64,000 nucleotides of DNA from Bacteroidales bacterium UBA5382 (GCA_002409745.1 DHOU01000039.1:71569-135568); one strand, 5' to 3'. Positions 1-8,299 are shown, numbered from the stretch's first letter. Notes: generated by a model from the sequence alone, not told the origin. A program made the numbers and translations.

Positions 1-81
1 GGAACGCATGCGCAGCTTACGGCTGCACGGGGAAAGTATTACGAACTGGTGAAGAATCAACTGGAACTGGGAGGCAGCTAA
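1..81 (+). CDS. C-terminus of peptidase-type ABC exporter (partial)
   Basis: The window opens inside a reading frame that runs from base 1 to a TAA at 79-81. The 26 visible residues (GTHAQLTAARGKYYELVKNQ followed by LELGGS) match the extreme C-terminus of the nucleotide-binding domain of Bacteroidota ABC exporters with an N-terminal C39 peptidase domain, where a G-T-H-x-x-L...Y-Y-x-L-V-x-N-Q-L-E-L tail follows the H-loop. Such exporters process and export leader peptides. The HlyD-like gene 92 bases downstream supports this. Only the tail is visible, so peptidase content is inferred. Confidence 0.7.
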   Translation, partial: GTHAQLTAARGKYYELVKNQLELGGS

Positions 82-173
82 GACAAATAGACAAGGAGAT
101 AAAGGGACAGAGGGATAAGGAGACAAAGGGACAAGGAGACAGAGAGACAGAGAGACAAGGAGATAAAGGTGAA
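82..173 (+). repeat. Polypurine short tandem repeat array
   Basis: Between the exporter stop and the next start codon there are about ten imperfect copies of a purine-rich 8-10 base unit of the type GGAGACAAA / GGAGATAAA. It is almost free of pyrimidines other than single C and T per unit and ends one base before the next gene's start. It is one of several short-period intergenic arrays in the window, each with a different unit. Confidence 0.8.
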
Positions 174-659
174 ATGAAGAAAGAGGATAAACAGATAGAA
201 TTGCGGAGCGAAAAGGTGCGGAACATCATCGGGCAGATTCCTGCGGTGATGGTGAGGTGGGGCACGGCGATGATCGGACTGGCATTGGCCGCGATGGTGG
301 TTGCGGCGGCCATTATTCCTTACCGGCCGTCGGTGGATACGGCGATAACCGTCACGCAGGATGTGGGGGGAGAGTTGCACTATACGGCCGGGATACCGCA
401 AAAAGAGCGGGCCAAGTTGCCGGAGTTTTCAGGAGTAAGTATTCGGTCATCGCCTTACGGTACGATCTTGCCGGAGTGCTTTACCATCACCGCCGTTTGC
501 GATACGGCGGAATTGTCGGGGCGGGGAAGTGTATACCGGATAACCCTGCAACCGCAAGGCAATGTGGCTCCGAAAGTGGAATTGAAAACAGAACTTATCC
601 TTCAGGGTAAGATTGAGATGAACAAGACCACGCTGTTGAAGTACCTATTGAGGCGGTAG
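174..659 (+). CDS. Compact HlyD-like membrane fusion protein (161 aa)
   Basis: The N-terminus (EIxLRSEKVRNIIGQIP, then VRWGTAM and a membrane segment at about residues 29-50) matches the start of HlyD-family adaptors that accompany peptidase ABC exporters in Bacteroidota. The C-terminal 80 residues, with SSPYGT and Y-R-I-T-L then L-x-G-K-I-E, look like the terminal beta domain of the same family. The coiled-coil hairpin and lipoyl domains between are absent: family members are usually over 400 aa. It directly follows the exporter gene and overlaps nth by 15 bases tail to tail. Role as adaptor or regulator of the exporter is inferred; a degenerate remnant is possible, but the frame is intact. 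Confidence 0.6.
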   Translation: MKKEDKQIELRSEKVRNIIGQIPAVMVRWGTAMIGLALAAMVVAAAIIPYRPSVDTAITVTQDVGGELHYTAGIPQKERAKLPEFSGVSIRSSPYGTILPECFTITAVCDTAELSGRGSVYRITLQPQGNVAPKVELKTELILQGKIEMNKTTLLKYLLRR

Positions 660-1295
660 GCTGTTTTTCTCGTAATACTTGCACCAATGCCTGAGTCCGC
701 ATATCTCGCATTTCGGTTTACGGGCTACGCAAATATACCGTCCGTGAAGAATAAGCCAGTGATGCGCTTTCGATAATAAATCCCTGGGAATATGTTTGAC
801 CAGTTCGCGCTCCGTTTCGAGGGGCGTTTTGGAGTTGTTGGTCAGTCCGATGCGGTTGGCTACGCGGAAAACATGCGTATCGACCGGCATGGCCGGCTTG
901 TCGAAGGCAACGGCCAGCATCACATTGGCGGTTTTCCTCCCCACGCCGGGAATGGTTAGTAAGGTATCGATATCCGAAGGAACCTGGCTGTTAAAATCGG
1001 TTACCAGTTTTTGAGCCATTTTCACCAGGTTCTTGGCTTTGTTATTCGGATAAGAGCACGATTTGATATACGTAAACACCTCATCGGGTGAGGACGCCGC
1101 CATGACTTCCGGCGAGGGAAAGGCTTCGTAAAGAGCCGGAGTGACCATATTCACCCGTTTATCGGTGCATTGGGCCGATAAGATAACGGCGACAAGCAGT
1201 TGATACGGATTGTTGTAATGGAGTTCGGTCTCTGCCGAAGGCGCATTGGCGGCAAACCACTCGATGACGTGTTTATAACGTTCTTTTTTAGTCAT
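645..1295 (-). CDS. nth: Endonuclease III
   Basis: Base-excision repair glycosylase/AP lyase that removes oxidised pyrimidines. The 216-residue protein has the helix-hairpin-helix TIPGVGRKTANVM with catalytic Lys121, catalytic Asp139 in VDTHVFRVANR, and the 4Fe-4S cluster ligands Cys189, Cys196, Cys199 and Cys205 spaced C-x6-C-x2-C-x5-C. Length is normal for the family. It lies 2 bases after the upstream M81 peptidase gene, so the two probably share a transcript. It converges with the HlyD-like gene. Confidence 0.97.
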   Translation of the reverse strand: MTKKERYKHVIEWFAANAPSAETELHYNNPYQLLVAVILSAQCTDKRVNMVTPALYEAFPSPEVMAASSPDEVFTYIKSCSYPNNKAKNLVKMAQKLVTDFNSQVPSDIDTLLTIPGVGRKTANVMLAVAFDKPAMPVDTHVFRVANRIGLTNNSKTPLETERELVKHIPRDLLSKAHHWLILHGRYICVARKPKCEICGLRHWCKYYEKNSLPPQ

Positions 1296-1297
1296 TT

Positions 1298-2872
1298 TTA
1301 TTGTTTAATTTCATCCGACGAGGGAATGAAGCGGGCGCTTAAGTCCGGATCGGCCATATCAGCGTCTAACGGATAAATAGGACGGTTCAGCCGTTTATAA
1401 TCCAACCGCAGCAAATCCTGATCCACACCGCCCGGAGTGGAAGCCATAATCCAATCGGCACGCATGTTGTACAAGTCCGGTTCCAGATACCCGATCTTTA
1501 CGACGACAATATCCGCTTCGCGCGGATGAAGGCCCAAACGGGTGAAAGCTTCCTCGGTATGATAGCCTTTGCGCCTTTCGGTGACGATAACCGAAATAGT
1601 ACCGCATTTCACCACCACTTCGGTTTTGGCATCGATGTTTCCTTTCTCGATAGCCGTAATCGTTCCTTTTAAGCGGATGGGTGGGGCATAGCGGTTATCG
1701 ACCGCCGCGCCGGCTTCCGCATCGATCTCCCCGCCGACACCTATTTCCAATGCTTTCTTTACAAACTCTTCGCCGGGAATAGAGGCGTATATCAATGATT
1801 TGCCCGTCGGCGAGCGGAATTCGGGCCGCTTGAATATTTCGTGCAGCGTCCAGGTAACATCGCCCGCACCTCCCGCGGTCGGATTATCGCCCATATCGCT
1901 GATGATAAAAGGCTTTACGGTACTTGCCAGGGCCTTGTCCAGACATTCGTCCAAAGGAGCTGTGGGAGCAACGAATTCGAACTCTTTCCGTACTTTCCAG
2001 AAGTGTGCGGCGAGTTTTTCGGCTGCTTGGGCAACCGCTTCCTTATCGTCTCCGTAGGTCACCACGACGCCGTGGTTGCGGGGTTCGTCGGCCCAGGGAT
2101 ATGACATCCATATCGAAGCATCGATCACATCGTCTTTACGGATAACGCCCGGAATTCCGGCATAAAGGCTTTTTGCCGGCTCGATGCGCGTACTGGTCTT
2201 TTCGCCCGGCAACAGAATGGGAACGGGTATCCATGCTTTGTAGGCCGGTTTCCCTTTTCCGTTCTCCAAACGGTCGAGCAAGTTGGTGACCGCTCTTTTT
2301 TTCGTTTCGATAGCATCTTCATGCGGAGCCAGACGGTAACAGGTGATTAAATCGGTGTTTTGCGCCAGGCGGGGAGATACGCTCCCATGCAAATCCATCG
2401 AAGTGGAAACGAGCACGTCTGTTCCGATTAATTGACGGATGCGCACTAAAAAATCTCCTTCCGGATCGTCCAGTCCCTGCACGCTCATCGCTCCGTGGAT
2501 ATCGAAAAACAAGCCGTCGAGGGGAAGACGGTCTTTCAACATATCCAACGTTTTAGTTACGAGCGATTCATATGCTTCGCGGGTAACGATACCGCCCGGC
2601 ATGGCGTGTCCGCGCAGGGTGGGGAGCCAGGTAGCCCGGTCGATGATTCCCGAATCGGGTGCGAAGAAAGGATAATAGGTGAATACACTGTCGCCCACGC
2701 GTGTTTTAAAGGCTTCTTCGTGCGAAACTGCGGGTGAGAACGTGCTCGACTCGATGGCGATGCCGGCGATGGCGATGCGAGGCAGGTCGCTTTCGGATTT
2801 TTTGCTGTTACAGCCGGCAAACATGGCCGATAATACGGCAATAATGAATGTAATAGAGACGATTTTTTTCAT
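1298..2872 (-). CDS. M81 family (MlrC-like) metallopeptidase, lipoprotein
   Basis: The 524-residue protein starts with a lipoprotein signal (SAMFAGC, Cys at about 21). The mature part follows the MlrC/M81 layout: an N-terminal domain with the metal-binding stretches DIHGAMSVQG and DLHGSVSP, and a C-terminal domain after about residue 320 (ISDMGDNPTAGGAGDVT). MlrC of microcystin degraders hydrolyses a linear peptide; substrates of most family members are unknown. It sits in a minus-strand run with rsmE upstream and nth downstream. The family call is firm, the substrate is not. Confidence 0.88.
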   Translation of the reverse strand: MKKIVSITFIIAVLSAMFAGCNSKKSESDLPRIAIAGIAIESSTFSPAVSHEEAFKTRVGDSVFTYYPFFAPDSGIIDRATWLPTLRGHAMPGGIVTREAYESLVTKTLDMLKDRLPLDGLFFDIHGAMSVQGLDDPEGDFLVRIRQLIGTDVLVSTSMDLHGSVSPRLAQNTDLITCYRLAPHEDAIETKKRAVTNLLDRLENGKGKPAYKAWIPVPILLPGEKTSTRIEPAKSLYAGIPGVIRKDDVIDASIWMSYPWADEPRNHGVVVTYGDDKEAVAQAAEKLAAHFWKVRKEFEFVAPTAPLDECLDKALASTVKPFIISDMGDNPTAGGAGDVTWTLHEIFKRPEFRSPTGKSLIYASIPGEEFVKKALEIGVGGEIDAEAGAAVDNRYAPPIRLKGTITAIEKGNIDAKTEVVVKCGTISVIVTERRKGYHTEEAFTRLGLHPREADIVVVKIGYLEPDLYNMRADWIMASTPGGVDQDLLRLDYKRLNRPIYPLDADMADPDLSARFIPSSDEIKQ

Positions 2873-2883
2873 TTGATATTGTT

Positions 2884-3591
2884 TTATAGATGATTAATGA
2901 CATGAATCGTGTGAAGAGCCACGAGGCAGGCCGTTTCGGTACGTAACCGGTTTGTGCCTAAGTTTACCGATTCGAAGCCGTTTTGCGTGGCTTGATTGAC
3001 TTCCTCCGGCGTAAAATCTCCTTCCGGCCCGATAAGAACGAGGACATTCTCGCCTTTTCGATAGGTTTGCGCTAAAGGCTGCTTTTCGGTTTCGTAACAA
3101 TGGGCGATGAATTTACGGCCATCGAAAGGTGTTAAAATCACTTCTTCGAATGAACTTATGGGCGTTAATTGAGGCAACACCGCTTGCTTCGATTGTTTCA
3201 TGGCCGAGACCATGATCTTGTTCAGCCGCTCCTGTTTCAGGTCTTTTCGCTCCGAGAAACCGCAACGCATGGGGACGAATTTATCCACACCTATTTCGGT
3301 TGCTTTTTCCACAAACCATTCGTTGCGCTCCATTTGTTTTGTCGGTGCAAAGGCAACATGAAGACGTATCGGCCAGCTTTTGGGTTGTTTGAGGATCCCG
3401 TGTATTTGGACCATACATTTTTTCGGATGCGCATCGACCAGCGAACAGTCGTAAAAAACACCCTGCCCGTCGGTTACGGTAATCGCATCGCCCGGTTGCT
3501 TTCTAAGCACTTTTACACAATGATGCGATTCCGTTTCGGGAAGCATGCGGTCTTGTTCGATAGTCGGTGAATAAAATAGCGTATCGCTCAT
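2884..3591 (-). CDS. rsmE: 16S rRNA m3U1498 methyltransferase RsmE
   Basis: SPOUT methyltransferase that methylates U1498 of 16S rRNA in the 30S subunit. The 235-residue protein has the N-terminal PUA-like RNA-binding domain (HHCVKVLRKQPGD) and the C-terminal knotted SAM-binding region with VLIGPEGDFTPEE and LGTNRLRTETA. Length is normal. It is 9 bases downstream of the bifunctional nuclease gene, suggesting one operon. Confidence 0.95.
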   Translation of the reverse strand: MSDTLFYSPTIEQDRMLPETESHHCVKVLRKQPGDAITVTDGQGVFYDCSLVDAHPKKCMVQIHGILKQPKSWPIRLHVAFAPTKQMERNEWFVEKATEIGVDKFVPMRCGFSERKDLKQERLNKIMVSAMKQSKQAVLPQLTPISSFEEVILTPFDGRKFIAHCYETEKQPLAQTYRKGENVLVLIGPEGDFTPEEVNQATQNGFESVNLGTNRLRTETACLVALHTIHVINHL

Positions 3592-3600
3592 TTCCAGTTG

Positions 3601-4200
3601 TTACGATCGATTGTTTTGTCTCCGGTTTATTTCATCCCTGAGCCGCGTAGCCTGCTCATATTCCTCTTTTTTGACCGCTTCATCCAAACGGTTTTTTAAC
3701 GTGTCGACAGAAAAATTCGCTAAGTTGTCATCGTTTTCTTCTTTTATATCCTGAGAAACCTGTTCGGGAGTGGAAGAGGGGTTTTGCTCGTCAAAGACAA
3801 TCGCCATCTTTCGCATAATTTCTTCATTGGTATAAATAGGCGAATTGGTGCGAATAGCAATAGCCACGGCGTCCGATGTCCGTGAGTCTATTTTGAACTC
3901 TTGCCCGTGTTGGCGCAATAGTAGTTCCGAATAAAAGGCGCCGTCTTCAAACTTATAAATGTATACTTCCACCAATTCGATTTTCAATGATTTGAAGATT
4001 GAATGAATCAGGTCGTGCGACAACGGCCGGGGCGGGGTTATTCCTTCCATAATAATCGCGATGGACTGCGCTTCGGGCGTACCAATAACGATAGGAAGGC
4101 GGCGGATACCGTTTTCTTCTGAGAAGATAAGTGCATAGGCGCCTGCCTGAACTTGACTGAATGAAATACCCAATATCGATAGCTTTACTTTTTCTGCCAC
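3601..4200 (-). CDS. Bifunctional nuclease (DUF151) with UvrB/UvrC motif
   Basis: The N-terminal about 140 residues match the bifunctional nuclease (BFN/DUF151) domain: EENGIRRLPIVIGTPEAQSI, RPLSHDLIHS and IDSRTSDAVAIAIR. The last 35 residues (LKNRLDEAVKKEEYEQATRL) form a UvrB/UvrC interaction helix, a combination common in Bacteroidota. BFN proteins have been reported to have DNase/RNase activity in some bacteria; the cellular role here is unknown. It is the first gene of the minus-strand run toward nth. Confidence 0.88.
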   Translation of the reverse strand: MAEKVKLSILGISFSQVQAGAYALIFSEENGIRRLPIVIGTPEAQSIAIIMEGITPPRPLSHDLIHSIFKSLKIELVEVYIYKFEDGAFYSELLLRQHGQEFKIDSRTSDAVAIAIRTNSPIYTNEEIMRKMAIVFDEQNPSSTPEQVSQDIKEENDDNLANFSVDTLKNRLDEAVKKEEYEQATRLRDEINRRQNNRS

Positions 4201-4321
4201 TATGATGACTATTTTAGATGTTTAGAAATTCAAATATACAATTATTTACCCGAAAAAGAGTTTTTAGCCGAATAAATTTGAAAAAAACTCTTCTTTGCTG
4301 GGCGGAAATAAAAAAAACCGT

Positions 4322-4329
4322 TATCTTTG
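4322..4329 (+). promoter_or_regulatory. Probable -7 box for tRNA-His
   Basis: TATCTTTG matches the Bacteroidota -7 consensus TAnnTTTG and lies 15 bases upstream of the tRNA. A TTTG at 4294-4297 could be the -33 element, though the spacing of 24 is slightly long. Confidence 0.6.
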
Positions 4330-4344
4330 TCCCCGCAAAATTAT

Positions 4345-4419
4345 GGTGGTCGTAGCTCAGTTGGTTAGAGCGACGGATTGTGGTTCCGTAGGGCGTGGGT
4401 TCGAGCCCCATCTTCCACC
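4345..4419 (+). tRNA. tRNA-His (GTG)
   Basis: Cloverleaf with anticodon GTG in the loop TTGTGGT, D arm GCTCAGTTGGTTAGAGC, T arm GTGGG-TTCGAGC-CCCAT, and the histidine hallmark G-1 (4345) opposite C73 (4419). No CCA is encoded. The acceptor stem has two adjacent mismatches: positions 5 and 6 (T4350, C4351) face T4414 and T4413. Everything else pairs, so I call it a tRNA gene but flag the stem. Confidence 0.88.
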
Positions 4420-4479
4420 CATTACTTAGAAAGTAAGTAATTCATTCTCTTTAGATTTGTTTTTAGATTTGTTTTAGGT

Positions 4480-4512
4480 AATCACGTATTTCATACATAC
4501 GTGATTTTTTTT
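4480..4512 (+). terminator. Rho-independent terminator after tRNA-His
   Basis: A perfect 10-bp stem, AATCACGTAT with ATACGTGATT, and a 7-base loop is followed by a run of T. It sits about 60 bases after the tRNA. Confidence 0.8.
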
Positions 4513-4556
4513 GTCTTTAAGTGTTGCAAGTCGTTTATTCACAACTATAAAACAGA

Positions 4557-4803
4557 TTGCTATAACGGCAAAATGCCTTCCGCCCGGCTGAAACGATGTA
4601 GCAATAGATGCAAAAGGCTTTCCACTGAGCGGAAACTCTCTTGCAATAAATGTAAAAGACTTTCCGCTCTGTTGAAACTCCCTTACACGATGTGCAAGAA
4701 GTTTTCCGCTCAGTGGAAAGTGTGTTGCCGTACATGCAACGGACTTTCCGCCTTGTGGAAGCTTTGCTGCAATAGAAGCAACGGATTTTCCCGATTGCCC
4801 TCC
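4557..4803 (+). repeat. 42-bp degenerate tandem repeat array
   Basis: Five full units and one partial unit of 42 bases, starting at 4557, 4599, 4641, 4683, 4725 and 4767. Each unit has a TTGCAATAGATGCAAAA-like half and a CTTTCCGCTCAGTGGAAA half, the second being partly palindromic. The period is a multiple of 3, so open frames with 14-residue repeats appear on both strands, but no start, domain or codon preference favours coding. It ends 6 bases before the stop codon of the SpoU methylase gene on the other strand. Confidence 0.85.
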
Positions 4804-4808
4804 ACTCC

Positions 4809-5567
4809 TTAACGTGCGAGCCTTCTTCGGAATTCCGAACAGATGATGGCGGTAGCCACCGCTACATTCAATGATTCCGACGTCGGTTTATCGGGCGGAT
4901 AGTTGGGGATAAACAGTTTTCGGGTAATATATTTTTCGATTTCCGGACGAATGCCGCTGCCTTCGCTGCCCATAACGATGAATCCTTTGGACGAAAGAGG
5001 GGCGTCATAAATGTTATCCCCTTCCAAAAAAGTTCCGTATACAGGCAATTGCGAAGCGTTTTTGACGAGTTCGGCTATATCGGTATAACGGATCTTGACA
5101 CGTGCTATGGCCCCCATAGTGGCTTGGACGGTCTTCGGAGTATAGATGTCTACGGTGTCGGGCGAACAATAAAGAGTTTCAATGCCAAACCAATCGGCTG
5201 TGCGGACAATAGTCCCCATATTTCCCGGATCTTGAATTCCATCGAGAACGAGACTCAGTTTATCATCGGCGATAAAGGCGGATTCGTCTAAAGCCGGTTG
5301 ATAGAAAACCCCGATAATCTGAGGAGGCGTTTTCAGAAAGGATGCTTTTTTCAAGTCACTTTCACTGCATTCTACCTTTTCGTCGGCTTTTATTTCCGGA
5401 TGGATCGCCAGCACTTCGGGTAATGCGGCGATCAGTTGGCATCGGCAAGACGAAAGCAAATCGAAAACAAGCTTTTGTCCTTCCGCTACGAAAGTTCCCT
5501 GTTGTAATCGGTGTTTTTTGTCTTTTAACGACTGAATATATTTTATTTTGTTTTTACTTAACGCCAT
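4809..5567 (-). CDS. TrmH/SpoU-family RNA 2'-O-methyltransferase
   Basis: SPOUT-class methyltransferase acting on the ribose of a tRNA or rRNA nucleotide. The N-terminal substrate-binding domain (FVAEGQKLVFDLL) is followed by the knot: LDGIQDPGNMGTIVRTADWF, FIVMGSEGSGIRPEI and SESLNVAVATAIICSEFRRR. ATG at 5567 (MALSKNKIKYIQSL) is preferred to an upstream TTG at 5582. The exact target nucleotide cannot be told from sequence. Confidence 0.92.
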   Translation of the reverse strand: MALSKNKIKYIQSLKDKKHRLQQGTFVAEGQKLVFDLLSSCRCQLIAALPEVLAIHPEIKADEKVECSESDLKKASFLKTPPQIIGVFYQPALDESAFIADDKLSLVLDGIQDPGNMGTIVRTADWFGIETLYCSPDTVDIYTPKTVQATMGAIARVKIRYTDIAELVKNASQLPVYGTFLEGDNIYDAPLSSKGFIVMGSEGSGIRPEIEKYITRKLFIPNYPPDKPTSESLNVAVATAIICSEFRRRLAR

Positions 5568-5642
5568 TCTTCTTTTATTCAAAAAATCGCGATAAAATTA
5601 GTGATTAATTACGACATGGGAGAAAAGAACAATCGTTTTTTG

Positions 5643-5650
5643 TATTTTTG
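5643..5650 (+). promoter_or_regulatory. Possible -7 box upstream of the rhuM remnant
   Basis: TATTTTTG fits TAnnTTTG and stands 46 bases before the start of the truncated rhuM frame, in the divergent gap with the SpoU methylase. Confidence 0.4.
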
Positions 5651-5696
5651 TGGAAGTCATCCATCAGGATACGATCGTTGACGGTAAAGAAAGGAA

Positions 5697-6119
5697 ATGA
5701 AGATGGACGAAAAAGGTGAAATAATTATTTATCAATCCGAAAACGGAACAACTAAAATTGAAGTACGCCTTGAAGATGAAAATGTATGGCTTAGTCAACA
5801 ACAGATGGCTGAACTATATCAAACTTCCCGGACGAATGTGGTCGAACACATTAAACATATTTTTGAAGAAGGCGAATTAAATGTAGAAACAACTTGTCGG
5901 AATTTCCGACAGGTTCGGACAGAAGGAAATCGTAACGTAGGCCGAGAAATTCCTTTTTATAATCTTGATATGATTATATCGTTGGGGTACAGAGTGAAAT
6001 CGCGTGTTGCCACCCGATTACTCACATTCAAAACAGAAAAGAACAAATCATTTTTTCCTCGCTCTTATAAAAAAAAGTGTACCTTTGCGGTAACACGTTT
6101 ATTCGCCGTTAACGCATAA
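5697..6119 (+). pseudogene. Truncated RhuM-family (Fic/DUF4062-type virulence RhuM) remnant
   Basis: The first roughly 102 codons (to about base 6002) match the N-terminus of RhuM family proteins: GEIIIYQSENGTTKIEVRLE, VWLSQQQMAELYQTSRTNV, and YNLDMIISLGYRVKS. Full-length members continue for about 330 residues with a C-terminal domain starting RGTQFRIWA. Here the match stops after GYRVKS and the frame runs on through what looks like the promoter region of transketolase, ending at 6119. I read this as a 3'-deleted gene whose tail is accidental. An AAGGAA stretch precedes the ATG. RhuM function is not established. Confidence 0.8.
6080..6087 (+). promoter_or_regulatory. -7 box of the transketolase promoter
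   Basis: TACCTTTG is a perfect match to TAnnTTTG and gives a leader of about 80 bases before tkt. It lies inside the accidental tail of the rhuM remnant, which argues that this tail is not coding. Confidence 0.7.
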
Positions 6120-6173
6120 ATAATCGGGTCTGGTTAATTACAAAAATAATCTTATAAAAAAGATATACATCTT

Positions 6174-8201
6174 ATGAATGATAACGCATTACTGAACAAA
6201 GCTGCCGATAATATCCGTATTCTCGCAGCATCGATGGTTGAAAAGGCAAAATCCGGCCATCCCGGAGGTCCCATGGGAGGAGCTGATTTTATAAATGTTT
6301 TATTTTCAGAATTTCTGGAATACGATCCGGAGAACCCCAGGTGGGAATACCGGGACCGTTTCTTCCTCGACCCCGGTCACATGTCGCCCATGCTCTATTC
6401 GGTGTTGGCTTTTACCGGAAAGTTCTCGCTCGAGGAATTAAAAAACTTCCGTCAATGGGGAAGCCCCACGCCCGGACATCCCGAAATCGATGTGGAACGC
6501 GGTATCGAAAATACCTCGGGACCGTTGGGTCAAGGTCATGCCTTCGCCGCCGGAGCGGCTATCGCTGCGAAGTTTCTCGAAGCTCGTTTAGGAAGCGGGG
6601 GCGATTATACCATTTATTCGTATATCTCTGACGGGGGCATTCAGGAAGAAGTCTCACAAGGCGTCGGAAGAATCGCCGGCCATTTAGGATTGAACAATCT
6701 GGTCATGTTTTATGACTCGAATCATATTCAGCTCTCCACAACGACGCATGCGGTAACGAGCGAAGATGTGGCGAAAAAATATGAAGCTTGGAACTGGCGG
6801 GTGATTACCATCGACGGAAACAATGCGGATGAGATTCGACGCGCGTTGACCGAAGCGAAGGCCGAAAAAGAAAAACCCACTATTATCATCGGAAATACCG
6901 TGATGGGACGGGGGGCTCTGGCGGCCGATTGCACATCGTTCGAATGTCAGGTGTCCACGCACGGACAGCCGCTGAGCGCTGCCGGTGCCGATTTCGGGCA
7001 AACGATTAAAAATCTGGGCGGTAATCCCGATGATCCTTTCGTTATTTTTGAGGAGACAAAACAATTATATGAGAAAAGACGAGCTGAACTGAAGCAGATT
7101 GTGGCAAAAAAGAAGGCCGCGATTGATGAGTGGGCGAAAACGCACCCTGAATTGGCTGAAAAGAAACGCAAATGGTTCGCTCGCGAACTTCCCGCAATCG
7201 ATTGGGCGGGCATTCAGCAAAAGTCGGGGTCGGCTACACGTGCGGCATCCGCCACGGTTCTGGGCGTTTTGGCCGGACAAGTGGAAAATATGATTGTCGC
7301 CTCTGCCGATTTATCCAATTCGGATAAAACCGACGGGTTTCTTAAGAAGACAAAATCGTTTGAAAAGAATGATTTCTCGGGAGCTTTCTTGCAAGCCGGA
7401 GTATCGGAGTTTACCATGTCTTGCCTGTGTATCGGCATGAGCCTGCATGGCGGCGTGATTCCTGCATGCGGAACGTTCTTCGTCTTTTCCGATTATATGA
7501 AACCGTCTATTCGTGTTGCCGCCTTAATGGAAACGCCGGTCATCTTTATTTGGACGCACGATGCCTTTAGGGTAGGAGAGGACGGTCCTACCCATCAACC
7601 GGTAGAACAAGAAGCGCAGATTCGCTTACTGGAAAAATTGCAAAACCACAGCGGGCACAATTCGATGTTGGTATTGCGGCCGGCCGACGTTCATGAAACA
7701 ACCGTTGCCTGGAAGTTGGCGTTGCAAAACAGCCATACACCGACAGGGCTTATCTTGTCGCGGCAGAATATTCACGATTTGCCGGCTCAAAAGGATCGGT
7801 ATGAAGAAGCATTACAAGCCGGTAAGGGAGCCTACATCGTACAGGACGATACCGATTACGATGTTATTTTATTAGGTTCCGGCTCGGAAGTGTCCACGTT
7901 GGTCGAAGGCGCCGGATTGTTGCGCGCAGAGGGGATTAAAACACGCATAGTGTCGGTACCTTCCGAAGGATTATTCCGCAGCCAAAGCAAAGAGTATCAA
8001 GACTCCGTACTTCCCGCAGGTAAGAAAAAATTCGGTCTTACGGCCGGATTACCGGTAACCCTCGAAGGGTTAGTGGGAGCCGACGGAAGTGTCTGGGGAA
8101 TGCGTTCCTTCGGTTTTTCGGCGCCCTATAAAGTGCTGGACGAGAAACTCGGATACACCGGGCAAAACGTATATGAGCAAGTGAAGAAAATCCTAAAATG
8201 A
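6174..8201 (+). CDS. tkt: Transketolase
   Basis: TPP-dependent transfer of two-carbon units in the pentose phosphate pathway. The 675 residues show the three expected parts: the TPP-binding domain with SGHPGGPMGGADF, GPLGQGHAFAAGAAIA and GGIQEEVSQG...YDSNHIQLS, the HGQPLSAAG loop, the pyrimidine-binding domain with the activating Glu in AGVSEFTMSCL and the loop HDAFRVGEDGPTHQP, and the C-terminal domain. Length is normal. It lies 98 bases upstream of rpiB, another pentose phosphate gene. Confidence 0.97.
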   Translation: MNDNALLNKAADNIRILAASMVEKAKSGHPGGPMGGADFINVLFSEFLEYDPENPRWEYRDRFFLDPGHMSPMLYSVLAFTGKFSLEELKNFRQWGSPTPGHPEIDVERGIENTSGPLGQGHAFAAGAAIAAKFLEARLGSGGDYTIYSYISDGGIQEEVSQGVGRIAGHLGLNNLVMFYDSNHIQLSTTTHAVTSEDVAKKYEAWNWRVITIDGNNADEIRRALTEAKAEKEKPTIIIGNTVMGRGALAADCTSFECQVSTHGQPLSAAGADFGQTIKNLGGNPDDPFVIFEETKQLYEKRRAELKQIVAKKKAAIDEWAKTHPELAEKKRKWFARELPAIDWAGIQQKSGSATRAASATVLGVLAGQVENMIVASADLSNSDKTDGFLKKTKSFEKNDFSGAFLQAGVSEFTMSCLCIGMSLHGGVIPACGTFFVFSDYMKPSIRVAALMETPVIFIWTHDAFRVGEDGPTHQPVEQEAQIRLLEKLQNHSGHNSMLVLRPADVHETTVAWKLALQNSHTPTGLILSRQNIHDLPAQKDRYEEALQAGKGAYIVQDDTDYDVILLGSGSEVSTLVEGAGLLRAEGIKTRIVSVPSEGLFRSQSKEYQDSVLPAGKKKFGLTAGLPVTLEGLVGADGSVWGMRSFGFSAPYKVLDEKLGYTGQNVYEQVKKILK

Positions 8202-8215
8202 CGACACCGTTGACA

Positions 8216-8290
8216 GTCATTAGCCATTCGTCATTCGTCATTCGTCATTCGTCATTTGTAATTTGTATTTTGTAATTCGTAATTAGTCAT
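8216..8290 (+). repeat. Heptamer tandem array (GTCATTC / GTAATTT)
   Basis: Between tkt and rpiB there are about ten copies of a 7-base unit, first GTCATTC then GTAATTT/GTAATTC. Read on the other strand the unit is GAATGAC / GAATTAC, the same as the arrays at 20903-21015 and 63888-63955. The array fills nearly the whole gap. Confidence 0.85.
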
Positions 8291-8299
8291 TTTTAATAG

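Noticed and set aside
4501..4812. Plus-strand frame of 103 codons with 14-residue Cys/Lys-rich repeats
   Set aside because: It comes from the 42-bp array, whose period keeps every frame open; no start signal, domain or homologue is recognised, and it overlaps a terminator.
8216..8290. CRISPR-like regular repeats
   Set aside because: Units are 7 bases without spacers; no cas genes in the window. The same holds for the other short arrays.
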